Origin: Saccopteryx bilineata
Lineage: Eukaryota; Chordata; Mammalia; Chiroptera; Emballonuridae
Length of the DNA: 64,000 nucleotides
Assembly: GCF_036850765.1 (NCBI RefSeq)
Contig: NC_089490.1
Coordinates: 279,324,482-279,388,481 of the forward strand
Reading direction: 5' to 3'
Positions 47,506 through 61,270 of the stretch are shown piece after piece. How positions within the stretch are numbered: position 1 is the first letter of the stretch; the number at the start of each line of letters is the position of its first letter. The notes beneath the pieces are model-generated. The model was not told the DNA's origin. It did no database searches and saw only the letters and a list, made by a program, of their open reading frames with translations. Position numbers and translations under genes: made by a program.

Positions 47506-47683
47506 TGTGAACCACCACCTCCCTCTGACAGGGTGGGAGGAAGTGAGCTAGAGCAGTGCAGCACCGTGGGAGTACAGATCCCTGGGCAGGAGTAGAGCTG
47601 CTGGGGGGCTGCCCGTCCACCCTCCTTGATGGGGTCCTACGACCCCCTATTCCTTCTGCCCTCCCAAACTCTGTTCCCTTCCT

Positions 47684-47763
47684 TTAACCCTTTGAGTAGT
47701 ATGAACGTTCATGTATGTCCTCACTCAAAGGGTTAGCAGAAAACTCACAACTCAAAGGGTTAA
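47684..47763. mobile_element. Candidate 80-bp piggyBac-like palindromic MITE
   Basis: It is bounded by TTAA on both sides (47684-47687 and 47760-47763). The ends are a perfect inverted repeat, TTAACCCTTTGAG and CTCAAAGGGTTAA. A second internal copy of the right end, CTCAAAGGGTTA, is at 47724-47735. TTAA target sites and CCCTTTG ends are typical of piggyBac-family MITEs such as MER85 (family knowledge). It is too short to encode anything. Confidence 0.6.
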
Positions 47764-49287
47764 AGAGGGCCTTCGTGGCTGAGTCATGTCCTCCCAAAAC
47801 ATTCACTTTGCATCCATAATGGACACACTGATCAGAGGAGAACCCCTCTGGCAAGTAGCACCTTGTGCTTTAGGACCTGGTGTGGGAAAACAGGGGGAGT
47901 GGGGGGAGTGGGAGGAGGGGGTCTCGCCTGTTCACAGCATCCACAGACACGAGGCCTTTCCCTTTTGCAGTATTCAGCTGCCACACAGACTGGGATAAAT
48001 CCAGAGGTCATTAGACAAGACTTAAGAATTTTTTTCCAAAACGGTTCTTCTTAGGTGAATAATACTGGCAACCAACTGAACATCACATTAAAAAAATAAT
48101 AATTCCTCTTACCTGTGGTTAATGCATGAGTAAGCCACATAAAATACATGTCCTTGTGGCTTTCCAGCCAGAGTGTGATTATCACTAGTATTACTTTGTG
48201 ACAGTGTTTCCTCAAGGTCACTCCAGAATTAGTGGCTCCGTGGGACTAAGCGCTCATCCATTCTATGGGTTAAAATGACTAATTGAGGGTGTGAGTTTAA
48301 TTATATTCATAATCAGAGGCACAGCGCAGCTCCTTGGACAGGCTTAATAACATTTTTCTGTACGCAAAGATAGATGGAAAAAATTAGGATTGTATATTGT
48401 TGTCCTTCAGGACAAGATGCTGAAATGGGAATAGAATAATAAAAATAAATAAATGACTCGACAGCACCAGGAAATGAGCTGTGGAAGTTAGCAAAGCCAG
48501 CCTTGTGCAAACACTTCAGCTGGAGATCAAGTTCTGAGTACGCACGACTAAACGGAGCCCAGCTATAGGAGAACAGAGAGGGGAGCTGTCTTACTGAGCT
48601 GGCCGATTAAAAAGAGAAAAAGGGTACTCAGCGAGGGCTTCCCCTGCAGTTCACTCTGAAGTGATGATAATGGCCACGACAGGGATCTTTACAATATTGA
48701 TTTGTAATACTGTGAATGGGAAACACGGTTATGTTTCACATTACATCGAGAAAGCATCCGTTCCGTATACCCAGCTGCTGGAGCCGGCTTCCTTAAATGA
48801 TCCTGACATCATGCCACGTGTCCTGCATGAGAACCTACAATGGCTTCTAGCCCTCTGTAGTATCAAACAAATCCATGCAACTTTCAGAAGCTAGTTCTAA
48901 GTCAGGAGGGAAAGCAGAGGCTCAAACATGGTAGCAGAAAACACAAATCAGGTCCACATGTGGGGCTGCTTATTTCACAGCCCGTGCAAAAGCTGGATTT
49001 GAACAGTCTCTAGATGGGGCTCTGGATTGCAGAGCCCAATCCTGGGGCTCAGGGTTGCAGAGCCCAACCCTGCCATAGGTGGTGTTTTGCTTTGCACCTG
49101 AGCTTTAGAGGGGAATGATCTTTTGCACAGAGAAAAACAGATCCCTATCTGGGTCCATTCTAGGGCTGGGGCACTGTTTCGGGAAAGGCAGCTTCTCTGA
49201 GTTATTTACCCCTTTTTTCTCCCTGTGTTAAGTCCTCCAGTGGCTCCTTGGCTTTGTAGGACCACTGAGTTACTTTACCACGGGGAC

Positions 49288-49737
49288 TATATCAGGTTCC
49301 TACGGCTGTGAGAACAAAGTAACACAAACTGGGGAGCTGAAAACAACACACGTTTATTCTCTCACAGTTGTGGAGGTTAGAAGTACAAAGTCAAGGTGTC
49401 AGTGGGGCCACACTCCCCTGACGGCTCTGGGGAAGAATCCTTCTTTGCCTTTTCTCACCTTCAAGGAGCTTTGGGCCATCCTTGGAGTTCCTTGGCTTAT
49501 GGCTGTGTCACTCCAGTCTCTGCCTCTGTCCTCACATGGCCTTCTCCTCTGTGCGTCTGTGTGCCTGTCCTCTTATAAGGATACCTTTCATTGGACTTAG
49601 GGCCACCCTAACCCAGTACGACCTCATCTTTACTTAAATAATTATACCTGCAAAGGCCTTTTAGTTACAAACAAGGTCACGTTCTGAGGTTCCTGGTGGG
49701 CATAAATCTTGGGGACCACTTACTCAACCCACTGCCA
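49288..49737 (-). mobile_element. MaLR LTR (MLT1-like), reverse
   Basis: The plus strand reads as a reversed MLT1-type LTR: 'ggttcctacggctgtgagaac', 'acaacacacgtttattctc', 'ctcacagttgtggaggtt', 'caaggtgtcagtggggcc' and 'acaaggtcacgttctgagg'. The open frames within it are not coding. Confidence 0.8.
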
Positions 49738-49980
49738 TGGCCTCAGCCAAGATAACCTTGTCCATAGGTTGAACCAGACTAACCTTCATCCGCAGCATTC
49801 AGGCCATGGTTGGTAACCACATGTTTTTTAAGGTGATGGTCATTCTGGCCTAAGGCTAAGAAAAGTATCTGATTACACACTGTGCAACAAAACAATCTTG
49901 AGGACAAAACTGAATCTATTTCCAGGTCTGAACTGCCTGGCTTAGGCAGCGACGAAGCAGTTTCCCTGGAGGACCCCTTA

Positions 49981-50173
49981 GAGGGGTCCCCAAACTTTTT
50001 ACACAAGGGGCCAGTTCACTGTCCCTCAGACCGTTGGAGGGCCGCCACATACAGTGCTCCTCTCACTGACCACCAATGAAAGAGGTGGCCCTTCTGGAAG
50101 TGCGGCAGGGGGCCGGGTAAATGGCTTCAGGGGGCCACATGTTGCCCGCGGGGCCGTAGTTTGGGGATGCCTG
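49981..50173 (+). mobile_element. hAT MITE resembling SPIN_NA, internally deleted
   Basis: The left end is GAGGGGTCCCCAAACTTTTT with 'gggccagttcactgtccctc', and the right end is 'ggggccgtagtttggggatgcctg', together an inverted pair of the CAGGGGTCCC type. The interior piece 'acagtgctcctctcactgac' also fits the family as I recall it. The flanking 8-mers (ACCCCTTA, CACAGAAC) do not match. The SPIN assignment is from memory. Confidence 0.6.
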
Positions 50174-50964
50174 CACAGAACATGTCTTATGCCTTTCTAA
50201 CATTCAGCACTTTTATTTTAGGGCATGTTTTAAAGTGGTGTTTATTAACAATTAAAGCTTTCATCAGGCAGAACTGGAGCAAAAGACAAAATTTAGAAAA
50301 AGGGAAGAAATGAGAAAGGGTGAGTATTAGTGTGTGTCTGGCTAGGGGAAAGGGAGGGAGTGTGAGAAAGGAAACCTGTGGAGATACCCCCACCCCCTAA
50401 TCACTCCACCCTCTCCCCCTCCCCTGAGGCCGCTCTCCTCATCTGGCAACAGCTTCCTGCAATTCCACAATCCAGCCACCATCATTTTATCAGCATGCTC
50501 CAAAAAACTTAAGAGATTTTTTTTTTTTTACATTCTTATCTTTTTCTTCAGTGATGGATAGATACGTCAGGAGCAAATAGATCTGTTTTTGAAAAATTCC
50601 ATTTCCTACCTTAAGATGAATTTTAAAAGAAAAAGGGCTAGGGGCATTAACTTTTCATTTTATATTTCATATGTGCTTAAATTTTTATGTCAACATATGA
50701 CATCTTCGCATGACAATTTACCATGCCTTCTTAGAGAAGGCAAAAGCAAGAGGCTCTTCTTTTCAGAAGGTCCCCATGAGTGTCCTATGCTCCAGGCTTC
50801 GGGGGATGTGGCACCACCACTGATATCACTACAATAGCTACTGTTAAACAGAAGGAAGGTTTGAGAAACTGGACAAAGTCTCTTAAGACTGTACTAAAGT
50901 GTCCAAAGATTGTACATTGTCAGTGTTCCAGATTTTAGCTTACTAAGTAAGGCTCTGGCCTTTT

Positions 50965-51306
50965 TTTTCTTTTTTTTTTTTTTTTTTTGTGGCAGAGACA
51001 GAGAGAGTCAGAGAGAGGGACAGATAGGGACAGACAGTGGACAGACAGGAAGGGAGAGAGATGAGAAACATCAATTCTTCATTGCCATTCCTTAGTTGTT
51101 CATTGATTTATTTCTCATATGTGCTTTGACCAGGGGGCTACAGCAGACCAAGTGACCCCTTGCTCGAGCCAGCAACCTTGGGCTCATGCTGGTGAGCCTT
51201 GCTCAAACCAGATGAGGCCATGCTCAAGCTGGCGACCTCAGGGTCTCGAACCTGGGTCCTCCATATCCCAGTCCGATGCTCTGTCCACTGTTCCACTGCC
51301 TGGTCA
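50965..51306 (-). repeat. Second tRNA-derived SINE family, reverse, full length
   Basis: The minus-strand head is CCTGACCAGGCAGTGGAACAG with box-B-like GGTTCGAGACCC. The modular 'agcttgagcatggcctcatc' part and the 'ctgtccctatctgtccctc' tail are complete. A perfect duplication GGCTCTGGCCTTTT (50951-50964, 51307-51320) flanks it. It is a young copy. Confidence 0.95.
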
Positions 51307-51449
51307 GGCTCTGGCCTTTTTCTAATTTAAATTTCTCTCTGATATTTTGTTGGACATTCAAAATCGGTAAAATTTGCATTTATAACACTTTTTTCATTCT
51401 AAAAATTCAAAAAGTGATCTATTTTAGAATAGTAATTGCCTAAATTCTT

Positions 51450-51636
51450 CTTTTTATGTTTCTTTTTTATATTTTCATTTTAAAGAGTAGAGAGAGAGGG
51501 AGAAAGAGCGAAGGGGGGAGGGAACAGGAAGCATCAACTCCATATGTGCCTTGACCATGCAAGCCCAGGGTTTTAAACTGGAGACCTCAGCGTTTCAGGT
51601 TGACACTTTATCTACTGTGTCACCATAGGCCAGGCA
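51450..51636 (-). repeat. VES-like SINE, reverse
   Basis: The minus-strand head is CCTGGCCTATGGTGACACAG with a mutated box B. It is bracketed by a perfect 16-bp duplication AATTGCCTAAATTCTT (51434-51449, 51637-51652), which fixes its bounds exactly. Confidence 0.94.
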
Positions 51637-52516
51637 AATTGCCTAAATTCTTATCTTCAGCTTCCCACCATAAAATAACATAAACAAGTTTGAGTCTTTC
51701 TAGGAACCAAAAACAAGAGTAATGATTTCCGATAATGACCTGATAGGTTTACTTTTATCTACAATAAGCTCTTTCTATTGGCTTTGTGAGCTAGACTGGG
51801 TTAGGAAATACTATCTTAGGAAAAGAATTTTATCTTCTTCTATATATTATTGTAAATATATATTACATATATTCTTTTATACTGTATATCATAATATTTA
51901 CATATAATTTTCTTTACATATTCTTGAAACTATGGTTACAGAAACAAGCCAAAAATATCAACTCATTTTAAGTCATCAGTAAAAGAAGGAAGGAATGAGT
52001 ACTGGACAAATAATGTCAACTTTATTATCTAGGCTATGCCTTAAAATATAGACAGATCATTAAAAAAAGATAAGGCACCCATTGCTCTGACTGTCTGAAT
52101 TGAGAATTAAGATGTTGGTGGAGGGAAGGACTTGCATGGGGCTACGTGACTAACGGGGCTGCCTGCCCACTCCATACTTGAGGCCTTAGGAGAGGAGAAG
52201 CAAAAGCAAGCAAGGAGGAAGGGGGAGAAGATGGTGGCCATCAAAGGCAAAAGGGATGGTGAGCAAGTGGATGCCACTCCAAAAATATCAAGAAGCAAAT
52301 TAAAGGAACTAACAAAGAGAGTGCTGTTCATTCATTGGTTGTATGATTGCATTGTTCTAAGCACAGAGCTGTTCTTAGCATCTCATATACCGTTCTTTTC
52401 CCTTCTGTGGGGTACAGGATCAGTAGTCAGGATGTGGGTGCAAGTACTGGGTTCATAATTTGTTAGACATGAACTATTGAATTTCTAATAAATTTGAAAA
52501 TAAACAATGTATAGAA

Positions 52517-52975
52517 TAAATAAGTCAGACAGTCTTGACTTATGATGGGTTGACTTACAATTTTTTGACTTTATGTTGGTGTAAAAGCTACATGCATTCA
52601 TAGAAAGTATACTTCCAATTTTGAATGTTGATCTTTTCTTAGGTCAGTGACACAAGTACAGACACTCGTGATCTGGACAGCAGCAGAGAGCCGCTGCTCT
52701 AGCCACATGACCGTGAGGGTAAACAACTTGTACTCTAAAGAGTATTGGGTTGCCAGTACTTTTTGGACATTGTGTTTTATGTTTCTGCATCCCATCATGT
52801 CTACAAAATGCCCATCTGTGTTTCCTGCTTCCGGTGAGAAGAGAAAGGCAATTACTTTTCAGATGAAACTCAAGCTAACTGCCCAGTGTAGGCTGATACA
52901 AGTGCTCCAAGCATGTTTAAGGGGAGCTAGACTGAGCTGTGATGTTTGGTAGGTTAGCTGTATTAAATGTAAAGA
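52517..52975 (+). mobile_element. Tigger/MER8-like transposon fragment with transposase start remnant
   Basis: The left part 'gacttatgatgggttgactta' and the right part 'gctgtgatgtttggtaggtt' belong to the Tigger-related MER8 type as I recall it. Between them, from ATG 52797, a short reading frame begins MSTKCPSVFPASGEKRKAI, matching the start of Tigger (jerky-type) transposases, and soon breaks down. It is a dead fragment. Confidence 0.75.
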
Positions 52976-53242
52976 TCTATGGAAATAGTTAACAAAACTA
53001 CAAATCAGTGCCAGCTAAATTTAGTCAAATGGAACAAAATATTGATATTCACTGTTGTTCATAGGTGGTATATTAAAATTAAGGCATGCAGGGTGTCCCT
53101 GGTAAATTCACAGCTCCACCCTTATTGTCACTTCTCCCCACTTGTTCCTAGTCTGCCTGCACCATTTCTCCCACACATGCTGATCACTGTGTTCTCCTGG
53201 TCAAGACTGGCCATCACTCTCTACTACTTACAGACTCTAGCA

Positions 53243-53941
53243 CAGGGGTCGGGAACCTTTTTGGCTGAGAGAGCCATGAACGCTACATATTTTAAAATGT
53301 AATTCCATGAGAGCCATACAACAACCCGTGTACGTTATGCATTATCCAATAAAAATTTGGTGTTGTCCTGGAGGACAGCTGTGATTGGCTCCAGCCACCC
53401 ACAACCATGAACATGAATGGATTGTAATACATAAGAATGTTTTATATTTTTAAAGTTATTATTATTTTTTATTAAAGATTTGTCTGCGAGCCAGATGCAG
53501 CCATCAAAAGAGCCACGTCTAGGCCCTGGCTGGTTGGCTCCGTGGTAGAGCATAGGCCTGGTGTGCAGGAGTCCTGGGTTTGATTCCTGCCCAGGGCACA
53601 CAGGAGAAGCGCCCATCTGCTTCTCCATCCCTCCCCCTCTCCTTCCTCTCTGTCTCTCTCTTTCCCTCCTGCAGCCAAGGCTCCATTGGAGCAAAGTTGG
53701 CCAGGGCGTTGACGATGGCTCCATGGCCTCTGCCTCAGGCGCTAGAATGGCTCTGGTTGCAACAGAGCCATGCCCCAGATGGGCGGAGCATCGCCCCCTG
53801 GTGGGCATGCTGGGTGGATCCTGGTCAGGCGCATGTGGGAGTCTGACGGCCTCCCCATTTCCAACTTCAGAAAAATAGAAAAAAAATACAAAAAAAACCA
53901 AAACAAGCCACATCTGGTGAGCCATAGGTTTCCGACCCCTG
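53243..53941 (-). mobile_element. Deletion-derivative MITE of the 19496-22565 hAT family, with nested SINE
   Basis: The ends are CAGGGGTCGGGAACC and the complement of GGTCGGAAACC plus TATGG. The flanks are CTCTAGCA (53235-53242) and CTCTAGTC (53942-53949), matching at 6 of 8. Read on minus, it matches 19496-19736 of the larger element and then jumps to 22280-22565. The junction is at a shared TTGT (53318-53321 as ACAA on plus). A SINE is nested at 53521-53905. It lacks any transposase. Confidence 0.9.
53521..53905 (+). repeat. Long Rhin-1-like SINE, full length
   Basis: The head (GGCCCTGGCTGGTTGGCTC) is intact, box B reads GGTTTGATTCC, and the body is complete with an A-rich tail. The duplications AGCCACGTCT (53511-53520) and AGCCACATCT (53906-53915) differ at one base. 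It lies within the hAT MITE. Confidence 0.94.
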
Positions 53942-55118
53942 CTCTAGTCTATTTCCCTTAGCTCTGCTTTCTGCTTTAAAGGCCCTTCCTCACCTGGAAT
54001 AAAACAACTATGCCAGCTTCATTTCCTGAAGTTGCCTAGGGTCATGGACCACAGAGACTGGAATCCCCCCATGTCTGTGTCAGAGCATGGCTGCCACCCT
54101 TTCTGCCAGTATGCTCTCCCACTGCATTGAGTGAGTAAGTCTTTCTGTTTGGCCTCAATCTTCCCTGATTTGTGAAGAATTTTTTACCACACTGGCTAAG
54201 TTAATCACCTTTTCCCTGGTTTCTCCTTCGTAACTACCTTAATCAGAGCATTCTAAGATATTACATTAGGGTGTATTGTATGGATGACATTTTCTTGCGG
54301 TAGATTATGAGTTTCTGAAGGGCTGGGGCTGCCACGTTTCTTTCTGCCTCCCTGTTCCTTTCAGGCACACAGCAGGGACCCCATAAGTGCTCACAAACGA
54401 AGTGCTGAAAGGCAGGAGCAGCATACTAAGTAATTTCTTGAATGTAAACAAATTCTGGGATTTTTTGGAAAAAAAAATGTAAATACCTCACATATTAAAA
54501 TCTGGAATGCTCCATCATTATATAAACACTTGTGGCTGCTTTGGTGTGTTGCCAATATGGGTTCTAAGTAGGTGGCAAGTAATAGTAAAAATTCATTGAA
54601 ATTTTTCATCTGCTGAATCTTTGTTTGGTAAATTTGTTTTAGCTCCTTCCCAGGGTTGATTTCTTCCTCTTTTTGTCCACCCTGCTTATCAGTATGGAAC
54701 GATTTATAAACACATTCAAATAAGAGAAGAAATTATATTTCTTTCTGTAGAAGGGCAGAAATTAAATTAAGAGAGAAAAAAAATACTCATCATACATTGA
54801 TAAGTGTGGCCTTGTTGCTCACATGATAAACTCACAAATGTAAGAGAACCCTCAGCCAGGTTGCATCTGGACTAAGGAAAATCAATTTGATTATAGGAAA
54901 CTCTTTTCTAAATCAGATGTCCTCATATTTTGCTTCCTATGATGTAGTCACTCCGGGCCAGTGGTAGAAGCAGCACAGGACAAGCCTCTGTGTGTATGAA
55001 GAGAGAGGAATGGAAAACCATCCCACTCTGACCTAACTTTGCTCTAGGTCACATCCCAGATCCTAAGCTCAGCCAGATGACCTACCAAAGGGACCCATGA
55101 ACCCACTGGTGTAGCTTT

Positions 55119-55143
55119 CTTTATTTTCCTCTTTCTCTCTTTT

Positions 55144-55232
<89 letters not shown>

Positions 55233-55640
55233 TTTCTCCCCTTCCTTCCTTCCTTCCTTCCTTCCTTCCTTCCTTCCTTCCTTCCTTCCTTCCTTCCTTC
55301 CTTCCTTCCTTCCTTCCTTCACAAGAGAGCATGAGAGAGCGATAGGGATAGACGGACGAGAAGGGAGAGAGATGAGAAGGCATCAACTCATAGTTGCTGA
55401 ACTTTAGTTGTCCATTGATTGCTTTCTCATCTGTGCCTTAACCAGGGGGCTCCAGCCAAGCCAGTGACCCCTTGCTCAAGCCAGCGACCTTGGGCTCAAA
55501 CCAGCAACCTTGGACCTCAAGCCAGCAACCATGGGATCATGTCTATGATCCCATGCTCAAGCTGGTGACCTCGGGGTTTCAAGCCTGGGTCCTCATCATC
55601 CCAGGCCAACCCTCTATCCACTGTGCCACCACCTGGTCAG
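55119..55640 (-). repeat. Second tRNA-derived SINE family with giant (CTTT)n(CTTC)n tail, reverse
   Basis: The SINE proper is 55321-55640 (head CTGACCAGGTGGTGGCACAG on minus). Its tail has expanded to about 190 bp of CTTT then CTTC repeats (55130-55320 on plus). The flanks ACTGGTGTAGCTTT (55105-55118) and ACTGGTTTAGCTCT (from 55641) are a near-perfect duplication that encloses the microsatellite, so the tract belongs to the SINE. Lys/Glu-repeat open frames here are artefacts. Confidence 0.92.
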
Positions 55641-55655
55641 ACTGGTTTAGCTCTT

Positions 55656-57462
<1,807 letters not shown>

Positions 57463-58769
57463 TCAAAACCAGTTTCCCTAAACAGGTTAACAACAGAGGG
57501 ATTAACATGGTGTGAGCACAGTGTCCTAGCATGCATTTAATTTTAGAACATCTATGCAAACCCATTAAAATAGTGCTGTGAATACCTGGTAAGTGGGCAG
57601 AGGAATTGTGACATGATTATCTTTGTTGCATTGCGGAGACTAACCAAGGTCGAGAGATCTGATTGAATTGAGGATACTAGCCAGTCTTCCATTTCACTAT
57701 CAGTACAATGAACCCAAATTCTAACTAAGAGCGAAGAGCAGTGAGAGTTGTCTGAAACGGAATTCTAGGGCACATTAGTTATCCAAGACCTCCATGTGCA
57801 CACACGGTCTATTTGGTTCCTTAACTTCCATAGAGAGCCAGCCGCCATTACGGAGGACCTTATGAGAATCCAGCATCAGGTCTGATGACAACAAACTCAA
57901 TAAGAAATTTTAATTTTCTGTCACTTGTGATAGTTTTGTCAGCTTTTCTCTGAAAGCAATGCTCAAGGAGGACCTACAGATTGTTCTCTCTTATATAACA
58001 TCAAAGAAAGCAGGAGAAAGTAGAGTCATGTCTGCCAAAGACAGCTGAACAGTAATAATGCAGGCAGAGCAAAAGAAAACATTCTTAGGATAGATGAAAG
58101 GTTTCAGGTTTCTAAATATTTTAAAAGAGACTTAAAAAGGAGATTAATTTTAGAAAAGGTAATAAGTACTGCATATATGTTATATCATTTGAAAATGCTT
58201 TCAAAATAATTGTTCTTTTTGTTGTTCAAAAGAGTACACATAAAGGTAAATGTAACAGAAAGTGATTTTCCATTTTACTGTGAAAGAAAGATTGTATTCT
58301 CCTTCAAGACTAACATAAATAGACATCATCTTTGCAGATTTTGGGGGATAAAATGTCATAGTTGTCTTTAGAAACCAACTTCAAACTTACTTTTTAATAA
58401 GTTTTCAATGGTTTTAAAGATGAGATTGTATTTTTCTATTCATAACAAACAGACCATACTTGTTTCTAAAATTTGCTTTGTTAGTTTCTTGCATTGTGCA
58501 TATTGAACCATCAAAGCACATTAATAATACTAATTTGAAAGTCAGTAATGTTAGATTGCTAATAACTAAAGTAGCTAACAGATTTAAATAAATTCTATAA
58601 AAAATGTGACATCATAGACAAACTCTTCCCACTATCATTCAAAGTAACATGTGCTAGGTATTGTATTTAAGTAAATGCAAAGGAAACAAAATGGTGCCCT
58701 GCATGAACAAATCAATCCTTTAGTACCGGGGGTGGGGCTGACTTAAGAGCAATTTCTGCCTGCATATTT

Positions 58770-58955
58770 TTTTTCTGTAAATAAAGTTTTGTTGGAACAC
58801 AATCATCCCTGTTCATTTACATATTGTCTATGGCTACTTTTGTCCTATAAGGGAAGATCTGGTATTTGTGACAGAGACTGGCCCACAAAGCCTAAATAAT
58901 TTAGCATTATAGAGAGATTTTCCCTTTATAGAAAGATTTGGCCTACCTCTGCTTT
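58770..58955 (-). mobile_element. Partial hAT MITE related to 22643-22840
   Basis: The pieces 'taaataaagttttgttggaac', 'catattgtctatggctac' and 'agatttggcctacctctgc' match the reversed 3' half of the same widespread placental MITE. The terminal repeats are damaged. Confidence 0.65.
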
Positions 58956-59570
58956 AGCATGAGCCTTTTTTTACACTCTGGGTTGCATGCTTGCATTGCC
59001 ATTAGTCTCCTAAACTGAGTACACAAAAATGCTCAGTGGTCTACAGAAGGTACTCACAAGTATATCTGGATTTTGACTTATTTGAAATACTAGAAATATT
59101 ATCATATATATTTATTTTGTTTTAAATAATATACGAACCCGTTTCTGTATTCATCCCCACTGAGAAAATATTTAATAATATTTTGGATAATCTAAATAAA
59201 CAAAATGATTACTTTCAGTCAGTTGCAGTCTCACAGAAATGTTCTTTATTTTAAGCAAAATAATTAGTTTTCCAGTTTAAAAAAGTACATTAAGGTGAAA
59301 TTAATATCTACCATAGCTTTTGAGGATAACTTTGCAAAATGTCACATTAAAGAGTTTGTTCTTCTAAGTATACAGTGCAAACATAACAAACAAAACATGT
59401 ATATTTTTCATTTCTAAACCCTGATTTGAAAATACCAATATATGAAAATTAAGGTTTGTAAATATTTTAAAATATAGTTGGTATAGTGCGCTGTAAAACA
59501 CACTTCCTCTAAAAACAAATAGTAAAAGAGAGACTTCTATAATATCACATGCAACACATTTAAAAAACTG

Positions 59571-59576
<6 letters not shown>

Positions 59577-59606
<30 letters not shown>
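59577..59606 (+). repeat. Poly-T run
   Basis: About 30 uninterrupted T, possibly the A tail of a lost minus-strand retroposon, but no retroposon body is recognisable beside it. Confidence 0.85.
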
Positions 59607-59609
<3 letters not shown>

Positions 59610-60217
59610 GTTTTCTAACAATCAGAAAAGAGGTCAGAAGAGGGGAATATAAAAAAAATATGAAGGCCTAATCTAATACCTCACTAGTAAAAGGTTGGAA
59701 AACATGTTGGGATCCAAAATAACTCTTTATTGGGCTCTTTTCCCTCTTTCTCATTAATTCATTAATTAGTGTAACCTGATTCCGAGTCATGCGTGGACAG
59801 ATGTTTCCTAGTTCACATTTCTGCCACCTTTCCAGGCTGGCTCCATCTGTGTCTCACATTCTGATGAACTTATCGGAATGCCTGGCCCATATCTCTGAAT
59901 TTTCTATCTTAATTTATATCTGCAACCAACAGTGCTTCCGGAACTTACGAGAGCTCTGATCACAGACAACATTACCACCTCTGTTTGGATGAGGACTGGC
60001 CAAGTGAATGTATTGTGGCAGAATTTCTTTTGTGGGGAATTCAGCAAACCTGTAGCAGGGTGCCCTCAAAACTTTGAATTTTGGTTTATGTGGACCACAG
60101 AGATAAACTTGAATGTAGAATGGGCAGCCTCTGGGGACGTTTGAGATAAAGGTTGACATGCCTGGTAGGAGTCAAAAGTGAAAAACAGCTGGGGACTCCA
60201 CACCTGTCTTGCTACAC

Positions 60218-60266
60218 ACACACAAACTCACACACGCGCGCGCACGCACACACACACACACACGCA

Positions 60267-60297
<31 letters not shown>

Positions 60298-60310
60298 CAC
60301 ACCACCACCA
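60218..60310 (+). repeat. (CA)n microsatellite with CG interruptions
   Basis: An imperfect CA tract with a 'cgcgcgcacgcac' segment and several ACC interruptions. The minus-strand valine/cysteine-rich open frame over it is an artefact. Confidence 0.93.
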
Positions 60311-61270
60311 TTAGTCCTGGTCAAAGGGAGAGAAATTAGTGGACAAGAAAAGTGAACATATTTAGACATTCCCTGTGAGCAAATGAGAAATAGGTGTTTT
60401 GCTCAAAGCTCTCCTCATTACTTTCTCCTTGTTCTGCGATTGTTTAAGGTACACCCAAACATTTCTGACATTCCTTTCAAGTGGTGGAGCCCAATCCTTC
60501 TCCCCATGAATGATTCACTTCTGACCACAGAATATGGTGCAGATGACTGTGAGTGACTTCTGAGATTAGGTCTCAGAAAGGAATTGTGGCATCCTTCAAG
60601 CTGTCTCAAATGGCTCCTTTGAGGGGAAGCCTATTGTCATAAGCCTATTTGTGAGAATCCAAAAGCAGCCCCAGGATGGGTCCACGTGGGAAAGAACTGA
60701 GGCCTCCAGCCAACAGCCAAATGAGGGAAGTGGGTCCTCCCGCCCAGGTCAAGCCTTTAGATGGTGGCAACATCATGAGGGCCCCCGGGCCAGAACCACC
60801 CAAATCTGCTGCTCTTGGTTTCCTGACACTTGGACTGTATGAGGTAAGTGTCTGTTATTTTAAGCTGTTAAAATCTGGGGTAATTTCTTATGCACCAACA
60901 GTAGTCAATGTGCCTTCCTGTCCCTCTGAATCTCGCACTGTCTCTTTCCTTTTTCCTTTCCTCTCTCCCTTCTCTGCTCCCTTTGGCTACGAGGCTCTTT
61001 CTCCCTCCTACAAGACTTTCCCCCAGTTTCTCCTCATTCTAAATTAGAGCCATGTGTTCTCTCATTCCCTACAAGTACGCTGTGCTCTCACTAAAGTCTG
61101 TTCCAAGAGTGCAGAAGATACAAGAGGGAGGATCCAGCTCAACTTTGGAACTAAAATTAAAGTGAATTTTAATTTAGATTGCGAATATATATTTAGCTTT
61201 TAAAACTGTATCCTTCTTCATGTTTGAAACTTATAAATGGCTAAACACTTTCTTTAATTTGGGATGATCC

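Larger units (their letters stand above)
53100..54160 (-). repeat. L2-like remnant interrupted by a hAT MITE
   Basis: Pyrimidine-rich flanks on both sides of 53243-53941 ('tctcctggtcaagactggcc' before; 'ttcctcacctggaataaaac' after) resemble reversed L2. If so, the MITE inserted into an older LINE. Assignment is weak. Confidence 0.4.

Noticed and set aside
55044..55386. Lys/Glu/Arg repeat open frames
   Set aside because: Pure translation of the CTTT/CTTC microsatellite in a SINE tail.
60172..60369. Cys/Val-rich minus-strand frame resembling a metallothionein-like protein
   Set aside because: Translation of a CA/CG microsatellite.
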